From Enhygromyxa salina (GTDB taxonomy: Bacteria > Myxococcota_A > Polyangia > Nannocystales > Nannocystaceae), in the NCBI RefSeq assembly GCF_000737335.2, contig NZ_JMCC02000022.1:29754-93753 (forward strand): DNA of 64,000 bases. Reading direction: 5' to 3'. Below, piece by piece: positions 55,980 through 64,000 of this stretch. The translations under genes were made by a program, and so were the position numbers. The notes beneath the pieces are model-generated. The model was not told where the DNA came from, searched no databases, and was given only the letters and a program-made list of their open reading frames with translations. How positions within the stretch are numbered: the first letter of the stretch is position 1; every line of letters begins with the position of its first letter.

Positions 55980-56771
55980 TCACTCGCCAACGCGGCGCAG
56001 CAGACCGTTGGCGATCAGCCCCTGCCACTGGCCCAGCAGCGTCCGCGCGAACTCGGGGCTGCTCAGGACCACGCCGGCTTCGATGTTGCGGGTGGTCCCG
56101 GCGTTGGTGAAGTTGGCGCTGCCCACGATGCAATGCTCGGCGTCAACGACCACCGTTTTTGCGTGCATCTGGGCGAAGAAGCCACCGTTGCGGTGCTCGG
56201 GATCCGCGTTCCAGCCGACCGTGCGCGGGTCGATGTAGAGCGTGGGCGCGAGGTCCTTCCACGTCCAGACGTTCGTGAAAAATGCTCGCACGGTGGCGTC
56301 GATCTTCTGCTCGCGGCTGCGACGATCTTTCGAGTCAGAGGTGACCTCGAGCACCATCGTCACGTTGAGCCTGCGTGTGCACATGCGCTCGTACAGCGGC
56401 GCGAGCAGGCTCTTGTCGTCAAACCGGTAGCCAGCCCAAAACACGCTGTCCCGCGCGCCCGAGATCAGCTCGAGCAGCTTCACCCGGGTATCCAAGGCCC
56501 CGCTCCCCGGCGCCTCGGGCCCCGTCCACAGCAACCGCGGGCGCTCGCGCTCGGCCCGGTCTCGCTCGCCCAGCAGCGTGTCGAGCACGGCCACCAGCGG
56601 CGCGTGCGACAGCTCGCCAAGCACCCGCGCCAACAACCCCGCCGTGTCCGCCTCCAAGCCGCGCGCTTGCAGCTCCCGGCGGGCGAGCGGGATCGTGAGC
56701 TTGCCCTGCACCACCCAGTTCCGCAGGTGCCCAAGGCTGGCCCGCGACACGCCGTTCAAGTTCTCGCTCAC
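55980..56771 (-). CDS. drmC: DrmC: DISARM phospholipase D-like protein
   Basis: A 263-aa PLD-superfamily protein with one full HKD motif: H203, K205, D210 followed by GSANFT (~217). PLD enzymes need two such motifs, so it should dimerise. It overlaps drmB by 4 nt (ATGA) and is the third gene of drmA-drmB-drmC. DrmC belongs to the DISARM core but is not always essential for defence; nuclease activity is assumed from the fold. It is the only PLD protein in the window, where the Dpd island lacks its own DpdK. Confidence 0.88.
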   Translation of the reverse strand: MSENLNGVSRASLGHLRNWVVQGKLTIPLARRELQARGLEADTAGLLARVLGELSHAPLVAVLDTLLGERDRAERERPRLLWTGPEAPGSGALDTRVKLLELISGARDSVFWAGYRFDDKSLLAPLYERMCTRRLNVTMVLEVTSDSKDRRSREQKIDATVRAFFTNVWTWKDLAPTLYIDPRTVGWNADPEHRNGGFFAQMHAKTVVVDAEHCIVGSANFTNAGTTRNIEAGVVLSSPEFARTLLGQWQGLIANGLLRRVGE

Positions 56772-58648
56772 GGTGGCTCACCAAAAAACGCGAGCTGCTC
56801 CGCCTGCCCGATCGTTGGAAACACCAACCCCCGATCCAAGAAGCGATTGAACGACTCACACGAGGTCTCGGGGATGTACACGCAGCTGTGACAGGCGGCG
56901 CCCTCCGTGCTGCGATCGTCGAACTCGAGCTCGGGCTGATGCAGCGCGCAGACCGGGTCGCCCGAGCACAGCGTGCCCAGATCAAACGCCCGGCGCAGGT
57001 GGTGTCGCAAGTAACGGCCCTGCTCGACCAGGCCACCAAGCGTGCCCTCGGACCCGGGCGTACCCGTGCTGAGCAAGATCCCCGCTTTACCCGGGTTGCC
57101 CCGGCTTGGCTCCTTGCAATAGATGCGCTCGCGGATCGAGCTGGCTGCATAGCCACACTCGAGCGCGATCGCGGTCATCAACAAGTGCGAGAGCGTATGC
57201 AGCATGTAATAGCGCGCCCCACGAAACTCCACGGCCCCGTGCCGCTGCGCCGCCCACCGGCGAAACCCGGTGAGCAGGTGATCGTTGCGGGCCCGGACGC
57301 TCTCGCGCGCCTCCCAGGCGGTCAGGCTATCCTCGTCAAACTGCAAGAACAACCCCTCCCCGTTGATCTCGATCGCCGGCAGCCACTTGGGTTCGAGCGC
57401 CAAAGGGGCGATCTTGGCGTCATCGCCAAAGCTGCCGTCGGCCCGGGGGATCGCGGCCTCGAGCCGCGAGAACCCAAACTGAGCCCGGACCTCGCGCAGC
57501 TTGGGCACCAGCACGACCCGGCCGATCCCATGGGGCAGGCCCTCGGCTGACGGGCGCATGGTCCGGGCAAAAAACCGACACCCCAGCGGTGGCTGGACCG
57601 CCGGCTGCTCGACCGGCGCGGTCACAAACGCGTCGTACTCGGCCTCGTCGAGGGGCGGGAGCGCCTTGTCAGCTCCCTCGCGACGCCGCTCGATCGCCGC
57701 GAGCACAGCCTCGTCGCCCCAGGCTTCGAGCAAGGTCGCGCGCAGCTGGGGGGTGTGCTCGCGCAGCACCTGCAGCACCGCGACCGTGGTCACGGTCCCG
57801 AGCGTGGCCCAGTTGGCGGCGACGGCCTCCGCGATCGCGTCGTCGTGCAGCGGCAGCCACAGCGCGCTCAGGCTCTGGGCGAAGTAGCCGTTGGTCGCCG
57901 TGCGCACCAGCAATCGGGCCTTGTTTTCACACGGCTGGGCGGCGACGTCGTGATCTCCCAGCCACGGCCGCGCGCCGCTGCACTTCGGGCGCAACACCTC
58001 GATCAGGGCCTGCGCGAGCTTCGGGTTGGCCCCGCAGTTCTCACACACAACCCGGATCTCGCTGATGTCACCCGAAGCGCCCTCGCGCAGCTTGATGTCG
58101 GGGGCGTCGCAGCGCGGCTTGCCGCCCGCCCGGTGACACCACACATCCCACGGCCAGTCATTGATGTGGCCGTCCTCGCAGACCGCCACAAACCGCACGG
58201 GCACGGCCGGCGCCGGCTTCTTGGGATAGCCCGGCCCGCACTGGTGGGTCCGACCGCGGCTGCCTTCTTCAAACTCGGTTGCGTGGGCGATGCTGTTGCA
58301 GCGCTGACACTTGAAAAACCGCGGAAACTCGAGCGCCTGAATCCCCTGGCGTGGCGTCGCTTCGTCGTAGTTGCACTCGGGCGGCGGCCGCAGCTCCAGG
58401 TTCACGGCCGGGTTCATGCCCAGCCCGCGCATGACCTCGACCAGCTTGGCGGTCAAGCGCGGCTCTTTGATCTCCTCGACCCCGTGCTTGGGCGGCGCCT
58501 CGTAGCGCCAGTAGTCGAGTCCACCGATCAGCACGGCGTCGTTGAGCAAGTCGATCATTGCGCCGGGCCCATAGCCCATCAGCAGCTGGCTGCGACGAAT
58601 CTCGCCCTCGGGCCGATAGCTCTTCTTGTTCTTCTTGCTGCGGGCCAT
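56768..58648 (-). CDS. drmB: DrmB: DISARM DUF1998 protein
   Basis: A 626-aa protein with Cys pairs typical of DrmB: CQRCNS (~105), HQCGPG, VCEDGHIND (~160), CENCG (~215) and CHSC near the end, likely zinc sites. The DUF1998 part is visible as LHTLSHLLM (~475) and ERIYC...GILLSTGTPGSEGTLGGL. DrmB partners DrmA in the DISARM complex, which binds DNA with 5' single-stranded ends. The start at 58648 (MARSKKNKK) is chosen because it lies just 1 nt after drmA ends; the longer frame to 58939 would overlap drmA by ~290 nt. Confidence 0.9.
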   Translation of the reverse strand: MARSKKNKKSYRPEGEIRRSQLLMGYGPGAMIDLLNDAVLIGGLDYWRYEAPPKHGVEEIKEPRLTAKLVEVMRGLGMNPAVNLELRPPPECNYDEATPRQGIQALEFPRFFKCQRCNSIAHATEFEEGSRGRTHQCGPGYPKKPAPAVPVRFVAVCEDGHINDWPWDVWCHRAGGKPRCDAPDIKLREGASGDISEIRVVCENCGANPKLAQALIEVLRPKCSGARPWLGDHDVAAQPCENKARLLVRTATNGYFAQSLSALWLPLHDDAIAEAVAANWATLGTVTTVAVLQVLREHTPQLRATLLEAWGDEAVLAAIERRREGADKALPPLDEAEYDAFVTAPVEQPAVQPPLGCRFFARTMRPSAEGLPHGIGRVVLVPKLREVRAQFGFSRLEAAIPRADGSFGDDAKIAPLALEPKWLPAIEINGEGLFLQFDEDSLTAWEARESVRARNDHLLTGFRRWAAQRHGAVEFRGARYYMLHTLSHLLMTAIALECGYAASSIRERIYCKEPSRGNPGKAGILLSTGTPGSEGTLGGLVEQGRYLRHHLRRAFDLGTLCSGDPVCALHQPELEFDDRSTEGAACHSCVYIPETSCESFNRFLDRGLVFPTIGQAEQLAFFGEPP

Positions 58649-58649
58649 A

Positions 58650-61600
58650 TCAGGACTCCTTGGCGCCAAGCTTGAACCGCCGCCACACGTGCACGCTGGG
58701 CTCGACGTCGCGCATGGACGTTGGCGCCACGAAGCGGCGCTCGTCGGCGGTGAGCATCTCTTGCACTTCGGGGTCGGGGCTCTGGGCCTCGAGGGCGTTG
58801 CGCAGCAGCGGTCGGCCCTTGTCACGGAAGCTGTCGTAGGGCGAATAATGCAGGTGCGCGAGCTTGGACTTGCGATCGTCGATGATGCTGAGCCAACAGT
58901 TGAGCAAGCTGTCCGCGCGGTCGCGCACGGTCCGGGCAAACACGTCGCCGACCGCCTCTCCGGCCGCGCCGATCGCCGGCTGATTGGCGGCCTTGCGCTG
59001 GATCGCGCCCAAGATCCGCCCCGACGCCGCCTGCAACCCCGCCGCGTTCATGGCCTCGCCCGAACCGGTCATGTCCACGTCCAGCAGCCGGGCGAGCGCG
59101 ACGATCAAGGCCGCGAGCCCCCGGTCGATCGCCGGGGCCGAGAACGGCGTCACGCTGGTCGCTTCTACGTGGCGGTAGAAGCTCTCGTGGTAGGCGACAA
59201 AGTGCTCGTAGTGCGAGCGATCCCGCGGCCGGTAGATGTTGTAGGCCATCACGACCAGGCCCGGCCACTTCGACGAGCGACCGACGCGGCTGCTGGCCTG
59301 AATGTACTCTGCGGTGGTCTTGGGCTGGCCGGCGACGACCATGACCCCGAGCCGCGAGATGTCGACGCCAACCGAGATCATGTTGGACGCGAGCAGCACG
59401 TCGAGGCCCTTGCCTTCGGTGTGGGGCGTGGCTGCCCGGCCCTTGATCGTTGCAATACCCGCCGTGCTCTCGCGGCTGGTGAGCTCGTCGGGCAGGCCGA
59501 TCGTGCGCCTGGCCACCCACTTGTGCGGGGCCACGGCGTCGAGCGGCAGCCCGTCTTCTTGCTGCCGGGCCCGGGTGGCGATGTCGTCCTCGACCAGCCG
59601 CCGCATGCCCCCGAGCTCGCGCAGCGAGTTGAAGTAGCCGGCCAGCGTGAAGTAGCCGTCGCTGTCCTCGGGGCTGGCGCCGCCGACCTTCTCGGCCCAG
59701 GCCGCGGCCCCCAGCACACACAGATAGGTGCGCAGCAGCACCCGCTTCATCGAGCGACCCGCCGCGGCCACGCCCACATACACACGCCCGGGCTTGTCGT
59801 GCTCGACCAGCGAGAACCAAGTCTCGAAGGGATCGAGCCCCTGCGGCGGGAACAGGTTGGTCTCGCGCCGGCCGTAGAGCGCCTGGACTTGCCGCTGCGC
59901 CCGACGGACCGTGGCCGTGGCCGCGATGATCTTGGGCCGAACCCGCTTGCCCTCGACTTCGCGGGTGCACAGCTCCTCGATCGCGGTCTCGAACAGCCCG
60001 ACCATGGTCCCGAGCGGGCCCGAGATCAGGTGCAGCTCGTCCTGCACGATCAGCTCTGGCGGCAGCAGCCCCGCGATTGGCTTGGCGGCCTTGGGAATGC
60101 TCGCGGACGGGTTCGCCGGCCCGTAGTAGCAGACGTCGTCGCGGTGCGTCGCGCGGCCAAACAGCAGGCCCGTGTCCCCGCGCCAGGGCAGCATCGCAAA
60201 CTTGTCGACGGTTGCGACCACGAAGCAGGGCAGCTCCCGATAGACCTGCTCGTCCACGAATTGCAGCGGCAGCCCGGCCCGGCTGTGAGGCGCCTTGGCG
60301 AACTCACACCCCTCTTCGTGGCAGCGCACGACCACGCGCTCGGTCGCGGTCGTCGTCGACTCGACCGTCAACGACTTGACCGTGAGCGGCTTGCCACACC
60401 AGGGGCACGACTGCAGCGGGCACGGGTGGCCGCCAATGCCGGCCCGAAACGCGGTGAGCTGCTCCTTGAACTGCGCGAGGGTGTTCGCCGATGCCTTGCC
60501 ACCGACCCACAGCCCGATCTCGAAGCGCCGCTCGCCAAGCAAGACCCGATAGCGATCCTGACAGCGCATGGTCTCGAGCGCGCAGATCAGCGTAGACGCG
60601 CGCTCGAGCTGATCGAGGGTCAGCAGCCGCAGCGTGTAGCGCAGCAGCACCGCCACGCCCTCGCCGCCGTGCGCCGTACCGAGCCCCCGCATGCGCCGAA
60701 GCAGCAGCGTGAACGCGATCAGCCCCAGGTACGCCTCGGTCTTGCCGCCGCCGGTCGGGAAGAAGATGAGCTCCACCTCGTCGCGGTGCCCCGACTCCGC
60801 GCTGGGGTTGGCGATGTCGTCGAGGCACAGCAACACGAACGCGAGCTGAAACAAGCGCCACTTTGGGTTCTTGGCCCACGGCTCGTTGGCTCGTTCGCCG
60901 CGCTTCTTGGCCTGAAAGAACATCGCCCGATTGGCGTAGGCGAACGCCTGCAAGACTTGGCGATCACGCTTCAACAATTCGATGCCGCCGCGGATCCGCT
61001 GGGCCGCCATGCGGGCCCGCGTTACCAGGCTTGCCAGCGTCTCGGCCCGATCGCGCGACAGCCCCTGCGCGGCGCCGACCAGGGCGGTCTCGATCCACGC
61101 CTCGTAGGCAGCCGGCAGCCCACCGAGCGCGGCCTCGACCGCGGCCGCGTCGCCGAGCAGGCCAAGCTCTTTCATGGACACGGTCACCGGGGCGTCGGAC
61201 CGGGCGGCGACGGGCTTGAACTCCGCTTGGGGGATCCACGCAATCTCGACCGCGGCGACCCGCGGCACGCCTGGCTCGCCAAGCTCGGCCCGCATCGACC
61301 CCGCGACGGCCCGCGCCGCGACCCCGTGGCCAACGGCGTACTCGAACTCGTCGCGGTACTGCAGATCGTTGATTTGATCGTCGAGGTCGCTGCCGCCTTC
61401 GCCGGTGAGATCTGGCCGGGCCAAGAACCCGAGCTCGCAGTGAAGCTGATACTCGAGCTGAAACAACAAGGTCTCGTCGCGGTGGGCCGCGGCCTCGGGC
61501 GAGCGCCGGTTGACCACAAACAGCGCCAGCGCCTGGGTCCCGTCGCCCCGGCCCGCGTCGGCGACCCGGCCCTGCAGGACCACGCCGCTGGCAACCGGGA

Positions 61601-62153
61601 TGCCGCGGGTCACCAACGCCGCGTCGAGCTCGACCACGACCTCGGGGCACTCGACCTGCACACGCCGCCACACGCGGGTGCCGGTTGGCTTGGTCTGCGC
61701 GCCCCCTTCATCTGTCAGCCGCGACAGCTCGCCAGACTCGCTCTGGATGGTATCGAGGCGGTACTCGCCCCAGCGAAGCCTGGCCCTCACCTGCTTGGCC
61801 TCGCGCGGCAGCAGCACCGAGATCCCGACCGAGGCCGGAAACACCTTGCGCGTGGCTGGCTCGGGGTCCGGCGTCGCGCTGTCGTCTGTCTCTTTGTCGC
61901 TGCCCAGCTCGTAGCCATCGTCGCCGTCGAGCGCGTCGGCTCGCTGCGGGTCCACGAGCTCACCGTCGTCGTCGTCGTCGTCACGGCCGTCGGCTCGGGC
62001 CGGCTCGCCCTCGCCCTCGACCATCGGCGGGGACAAGAAGCCGGTCAGGTAGCGGCGGGACGGCGCGAGCCGGAGCAGCTCCTCGCCGGTCGCGTCATAG
62101 GGGCCGACGAGCTCGGCCCGCAGGGCTTGGATCAGGTGTTCGCGGACGTGCAT
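58650..62153 (-). CDS. drmA: DrmA: DISARM SF2 helicase
   Basis: A 1167-aa SF2 helicase: Walker A PTGGGKTE (~465-472), DELH around 705, ATATVRR (~735), then SVGVDISRLG and motif VI SSRVGRSSK (~957). An acidic run (Asp-rich, residues ~55-70) lies in the N-terminal domain. The MHVREHLIQ start and the family layout match DISARM DrmA. With DrmB it forms the DNA-loading core of DISARM. No drmD, drmE, drmMI or drmMII gene lies in the 1.8 kb upstream that is visible, where lipoprotein genes occur instead, so the methyltransferase is missing or elsewhere. The gap to the lipoprotein gene is 72 bp. Confidence 0.92.
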   Translation of the reverse strand: MHVREHLIQALRAELVGPYDATGEELLRLAPSRRYLTGFLSPPMVEGEGEPARADGRDDDDDDGELVDPQRADALDGDDGYELGSDKETDDSATPDPEPATRKVFPASVGISVLLPREAKQVRARLRWGEYRLDTIQSESGELSRLTDEGGAQTKPTGTRVWRRVQVECPEVVVELDAALVTRGIPVASGVVLQGRVADAGRGDGTQALALFVVNRRSPEAAAHRDETLLFQLEYQLHCELGFLARPDLTGEGGSDLDDQINDLQYRDEFEYAVGHGVAARAVAGSMRAELGEPGVPRVAAVEIAWIPQAEFKPVAARSDAPVTVSMKELGLLGDAAAVEAALGGLPAAYEAWIETALVGAAQGLSRDRAETLASLVTRARMAAQRIRGGIELLKRDRQVLQAFAYANRAMFFQAKKRGERANEPWAKNPKWRLFQLAFVLLCLDDIANPSAESGHRDEVELIFFPTGGGKTEAYLGLIAFTLLLRRMRGLGTAHGGEGVAVLLRYTLRLLTLDQLERASTLICALETMRCQDRYRVLLGERRFEIGLWVGGKASANTLAQFKEQLTAFRAGIGGHPCPLQSCPWCGKPLTVKSLTVESTTTATERVVVRCHEEGCEFAKAPHSRAGLPLQFVDEQVYRELPCFVVATVDKFAMLPWRGDTGLLFGRATHRDDVCYYGPANPSASIPKAAKPIAGLLPPELIVQDELHLISGPLGTMVGLFETAIEELCTREVEGKRVRPKIIAATATVRRAQRQVQALYGRRETNLFPPQGLDPFETWFSLVEHDKPGRVYVGVAAAGRSMKRVLLRTYLCVLGAAAWAEKVGGASPEDSDGYFTLAGYFNSLRELGGMRRLVEDDIATRARQQEDGLPLDAVAPHKWVARRTIGLPDELTSRESTAGIATIKGRAATPHTEGKGLDVLLASNMISVGVDISRLGVMVVAGQPKTTAEYIQASSRVGRSSKWPGLVVMAYNIYRPRDRSHYEHFVAYHESFYRHVEATSVTPFSAPAIDRGLAALIVALARLLDVDMTGSGEAMNAAGLQAASGRILGAIQRKAANQPAIGAAGEAVGDVFARTVRDRADSLLNCWLSIIDDRKSKLAHLHYSPYDSFRDKGRPLLRNALEAQSPDPEVQEMLTADERRFVAPTSMRDVEPSVHVWRRFKLGAKES

Positions 62154-62225
62154 CGTGGGCGGGGGGTGAGGATAGACTAAATCTCGCGCGCGGGGTCTGC
62201 TGACGTGGAAAGGTTGCGTGGCCCC

Positions 62226-62609
62226 CTACTCCTGCTCGCAGCAGCACTTGACCGAGTTGTTGAACTGCCACTCGATGGGCTCGTCGCACTCGTGCTCGAA
62301 CAGAAGTCCGGTCCGATCGGGATCCTCACACAACGTGATGTCGTAGTAGAGCCGGTAGGTATACCCCCCACACCCGTTGGCGACACACGAGCTCCCTTGG
62401 GCCTCGCAAGCCTCGGCGCAGGTCGAGATGTCATTCATCACGGAACATTCGGCATAGGTTGGGGTGCAGGCGCCGGCCTTGCACTCGCCGACGCCCGGGA
62501 AGTTGGGGCCGGCGGGTTGGCACATGCCGTCGCAGTCGGAGTCGATCGGGCGGGCGCTGCACGCCGCCACCAGGAGGCTCAACACCGCAATCGTCTGCCT
62601 GCTCACCAT
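62226..62609 (-). CDS. Cys-rich lipoprotein, copy 1 (last of three)
   Basis: A 127-aa predicted lipoprotein: lipobox VAAC, lipid Cys followed by SARPIDSDCDG, 14 more Cys, and a CCCEQE end. The spacing suggests a small disulfide-rich surface domain; I do not recognise the family. It is nearly identical to copy 2 in DNA and protein. It ends the lipoprotein tandem 72 bp upstream of drmA on the same strand, so it could be read through into drmA. Confidence 0.8.
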   Translation of the reverse strand: MVSRQTIAVLSLLVAACSARPIDSDCDGMCQPAGPNFPGVGECKAGACTPTYAECSVMNDISTCAEACEAQGSSCVANGCGGYTYRLYYDITLCEDPDRTGLLFEHECDEPIEWQFNNSVKCCCEQE

Positions 62610-62616
62610 CCGCCCC

Positions 62617-63000
62617 CTACTCCTGCTCGCAGCAGCACTTGACCGAGTTGTTGAACTGCCACTCGATGGGCTCGTCGCACTCGTGCTCGAACAGAAGTCC
62701 GGTCCGATCGGGATCCTCACACAACGTGATGTCGTAGTAGAGCCGGTAGGTATACCCCCCACACCCGTTGGCGACACACGAGCTCCCTTGGGCCTCGCAA
62801 GCCTCGGCGCAGGTCGAGATGTCATTCATCACGGAACATTCGGCATAGGTTGGGGTGCAGGCGCCGGCCTTGCACTCGCCGACGCCCGGGAAGTTGGGGC
62901 CGGCGGGTTGGCACATGCCGTCGCAGTCGGAGTCGATCGGACGGGCGCTGCACGCCGCCACCAGGAGGGTCAACACTGCAATGGTCTGCCTGCTCACCAT
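62617..63000 (-). CDS. Cys-rich lipoprotein, copy 2
   Basis: A 127-aa lipoprotein almost identical to copy 1; visible differences are a handful of bases near the 5' end (for example AGGGTCAACACTGC against AGGCTCAACACCGC). It lies 7 nt upstream of copy 1. The near identity over coding and intergenic bases points to a very recent duplication or gene conversion. Confidence 0.8.
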   Translation of the reverse strand: MVSRQTIAVLTLLVAACSARPIDSDCDGMCQPAGPNFPGVGECKAGACTPTYAECSVMNDISTCAEACEAQGSSCVANGCGGYTYRLYYDITLCEDPDRTGLLFEHECDEPIEWQFNNSVKCCCEQE

Positions 63001-63005
63001 CCCCC

Positions 63006-63383
63006 CTACTCCTGCTCGCAACAGCACTTGACTGCTTCGTTGAGTTGCCACTCGATCGGATCGTCGCATTCGTGCTCGAACAGGATTCCAGTCCGATCGG
63101 GGTCCTCACACAAGGTGATATTATAGTAGAGCCGGTACGTATACCCCCCACACCCGTTGGCGACACACGAGCTCCCTTGCGCCTCGCAAGCCTCGGCGCA
63201 GGTCGAGATGTCACTCATCACGGAGCATTCGGCATAGGTTGGGGTGCAGGCGCCGGCCTTGCACTCACCGACGCCTGGGAAGTTGTGGCCGGCGGGTTGG
63301 CACATGCCGTCGCAGTCGGAGTCGATCGGGCGGGCGCTGCACGCCGCCAGAATCGTCAGGAGGAACAGAACATGACGTCGCAT
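63006..63383 (-). CDS. Cys-rich lipoprotein, copy 3 (first of three), diverged
   Basis: A 125-aa lipoprotein of the same family (LAAC lipobox, SARPIDSDCDG, CCCEQE end) with a different signal peptide (MRRHVLFLL) and several substitutions (YNITL, GILFEHECDDP). Its start overlaps the stop of the FG-GAP gene by one base (TGATG), so it is translated with it. It is probably the ancestral copy from which the other two arose. Confidence 0.8.
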   Translation of the reverse strand: MRRHVLFLLTILAACSARPIDSDCDGMCQPAGHNFPGVGECKAGACTPTYAECSVMSDISTCAEACEAQGSSCVANGCGGYTYRLYYNITLCEDPDRTGILFEHECDDPIEWQLNEAVKCCCEQE

Positions 63384-64000
63384 CAGTACGCTCCCCCGAA
63401 ACCAACGGGATAGGTGCCAGCTGGCGTGGTGACTGGTGGCTCGCACGCGAAATCGCGATCGTTGGGCAGGCACCTCCACAGCGGGCTCTCCAGGTTTGGG
63501 TCGTCGGGTTTGTACCACAGAATGTCGGAGCAGCCGTCGTTATCGAAGTCGGCTACATAGGGGCTGTAGTCCTGGTGCGTCGACAAGACGCGAGACGTGT
63601 AGGTCTCGTCTTCGGTGAAATACCAGATTTTCGACGTCACGTGGACCGTTTCCGCGTAGGCAGCGAACCAGAGGATGTCATCGATCCCGTTGGCGTCAAA
63701 GTCGCCAACAAATGGCCGATAGTCATGTGTGACTTGGGCGCTTGCAGCCGCGAAGAATATTCCGTCTGCGTCGGCCTGAGACCACCACATGAGGTCAGCC
63801 CCATCACCAGCCGAGTACCAGAAGATGTCGGTCATGGCATCCCCATTGAAGTCGCCAACGATCGGTATGTACTCGACGCCCTTGTCGAGGCCCATCGTTC
63901 CGGCGTTGGAGGGGCCGTTTGCATCGTAGCTGAAGTTCTGGCCCATCCACCGCCACGACGATATCTCACCGTTGTGTGGATCATACCAAATAATATCATT
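63383..64000 (-). CDS. FG-GAP/VCBS-repeat protein, C-terminal part, cut by window edge
   Basis: The last 205 codons of a protein whose start lies beyond base 64000. It shows repeated units of the type VGDFNGD...DIFWYSAGDG, VGDFDANGIDDILWF and VADFDNDGCSDILWYKPDD, the calcium-binding FG-GAP/VCBS blades of extracellular beta-propellers. The reading frame is open through base 64000, so an ATG at 63946 within it is not the start. Its stop overlaps the start of lipoprotein copy 3, which suggests a shared transcript and perhaps a shared cell-surface function. Confidence 0.85.
   Translation of the reverse strand, partial: NDIIWYDPHNGEISSWRWMGQNFSYDANGPSNAGTMGLDKGVEYIPIVGDFNGDAMTDIFWYSAGDGADLMWWSQADADGIFFAAASAQVTHDYRPFVGDFDANGIDDILWFAAYAETVHVTSKIWYFTEDETYTSRVLSTHQDYSPYVADFDNDGCSDILWYKPDDPNLESPLWRCLPNDRDFACEPPVTTPAGTYPVGFGGAY

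Larger units (their letters stand above)
62226..63383 (-). repeat. Tandem triplication of a ~390-bp lipoprotein unit
   Basis: Unit starts (by stop codon) are spaced 391 and 389 bp apart. Units 1 and 2 differ at only a few bases over the whole length, including the short gap; unit 3 is more diverged, mainly at the signal peptide and mid-gene. No terminal repeats, IS ends or target duplications were seen, so slippage or unequal recombination is the likely cause. Confidence 0.9.

Noticed and set aside
58626..62180. A 1184-codon open frame on the plus strand opposite drmA, longer than drmA itself
   Set aside because: It is the high-GC antisense shadow of drmA: Arg/Gly/Leu/Ala-rich, no recognisable motif, and drmA on the other strand carries full helicase motifs.

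Overview
The window looks like chromosomal DNA of a myxobacterium, most likely from the Nannocystis/Enhygromyxa/Plesiocystis group. The signs are very high GC, a MYXO-CTERM-like tail on a secreted protein (end of the gene at 28350-30539), Gly-Asp/Pro linkers encoded by GGCGAC-type repeats in two unrelated exported proteins, a cyclase/Ser-Thr kinase/FecR gene triad, several lipoproteins and a giant alpha-2-macroglobulin. No tRNA, rRNA, IS element, integrase or CRISPR array was seen.

Region 1 (82-23860) is a DNA 7-deazaguanine (Dpd) modification-restriction island in three blocks. Block one runs rightward: dpdE (SNF2/RapA-like motor), dpdF (RecQ-like), dpdG, dpdH (large P-loop ATPase) and a small helical protein in the expected dpdI slot, with junctions overlapping or 1 nt apart. 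Block two runs leftward: a 750-aa Cas4/RecB-like Fe-S nuclease, then a 2147-aa protein that joins a Upf1-like SF1 helicase to a DpdJ-like SF2 helicase. Block three runs rightward: folE2 (first step towards preQ0), a YaaA/DUF328-like dpdC candidate, dpdA (transglycosylase that puts preQ0 into DNA) and dpdB (DGQHR protein). FolE2 plus host queuosine enzymes would make preQ0; DpdA and DpdB would insert it; the DpdC candidate would convert it; the motors and nuclease would attack unmodified DNA. No dpdD, no dpdK and no queD/E/C lie inside the window; dpdD could lie left of base 1.

Region 2 (23966-50367) is ordinary accessory chromosome: a phosphofructokinase with unusual active-site residues, two HEAT-like proteins (one with a TAFV/TEFI repeat region), a CotH-like surface protein, a tail-collar protein followed by two abutting long palindromes, a membrane serine hydrolase, the alpha-2-macroglobulin, an alpha/beta hydrolase lipoprotein, an M23 peptidase, the cyclase-kinase-FecR triad, a decayed regulator fragment, a mitochondrial-type 2,4-dienoyl-CoA reductase relative and a metallophosphoesterase.

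Region 3 (50379-55975) holds a TerB-like protein, a five-gene operon of three membrane proteins with a response regulator and histidine kinase, and a Bcp-type peroxiredoxin.

Region 4 (55980-64000, leftward) is a DISARM core, drmA-drmB-drmC, with no methyltransferase in view. Upstream of it are three tandem copies of a Cys-rich lipoprotein gene, two of them almost identical in DNA, and the 3' part of an FG-GAP/VCBS-type protein cut by the window edge. Two modification-linked defence systems thus sit about 32 kb apart.
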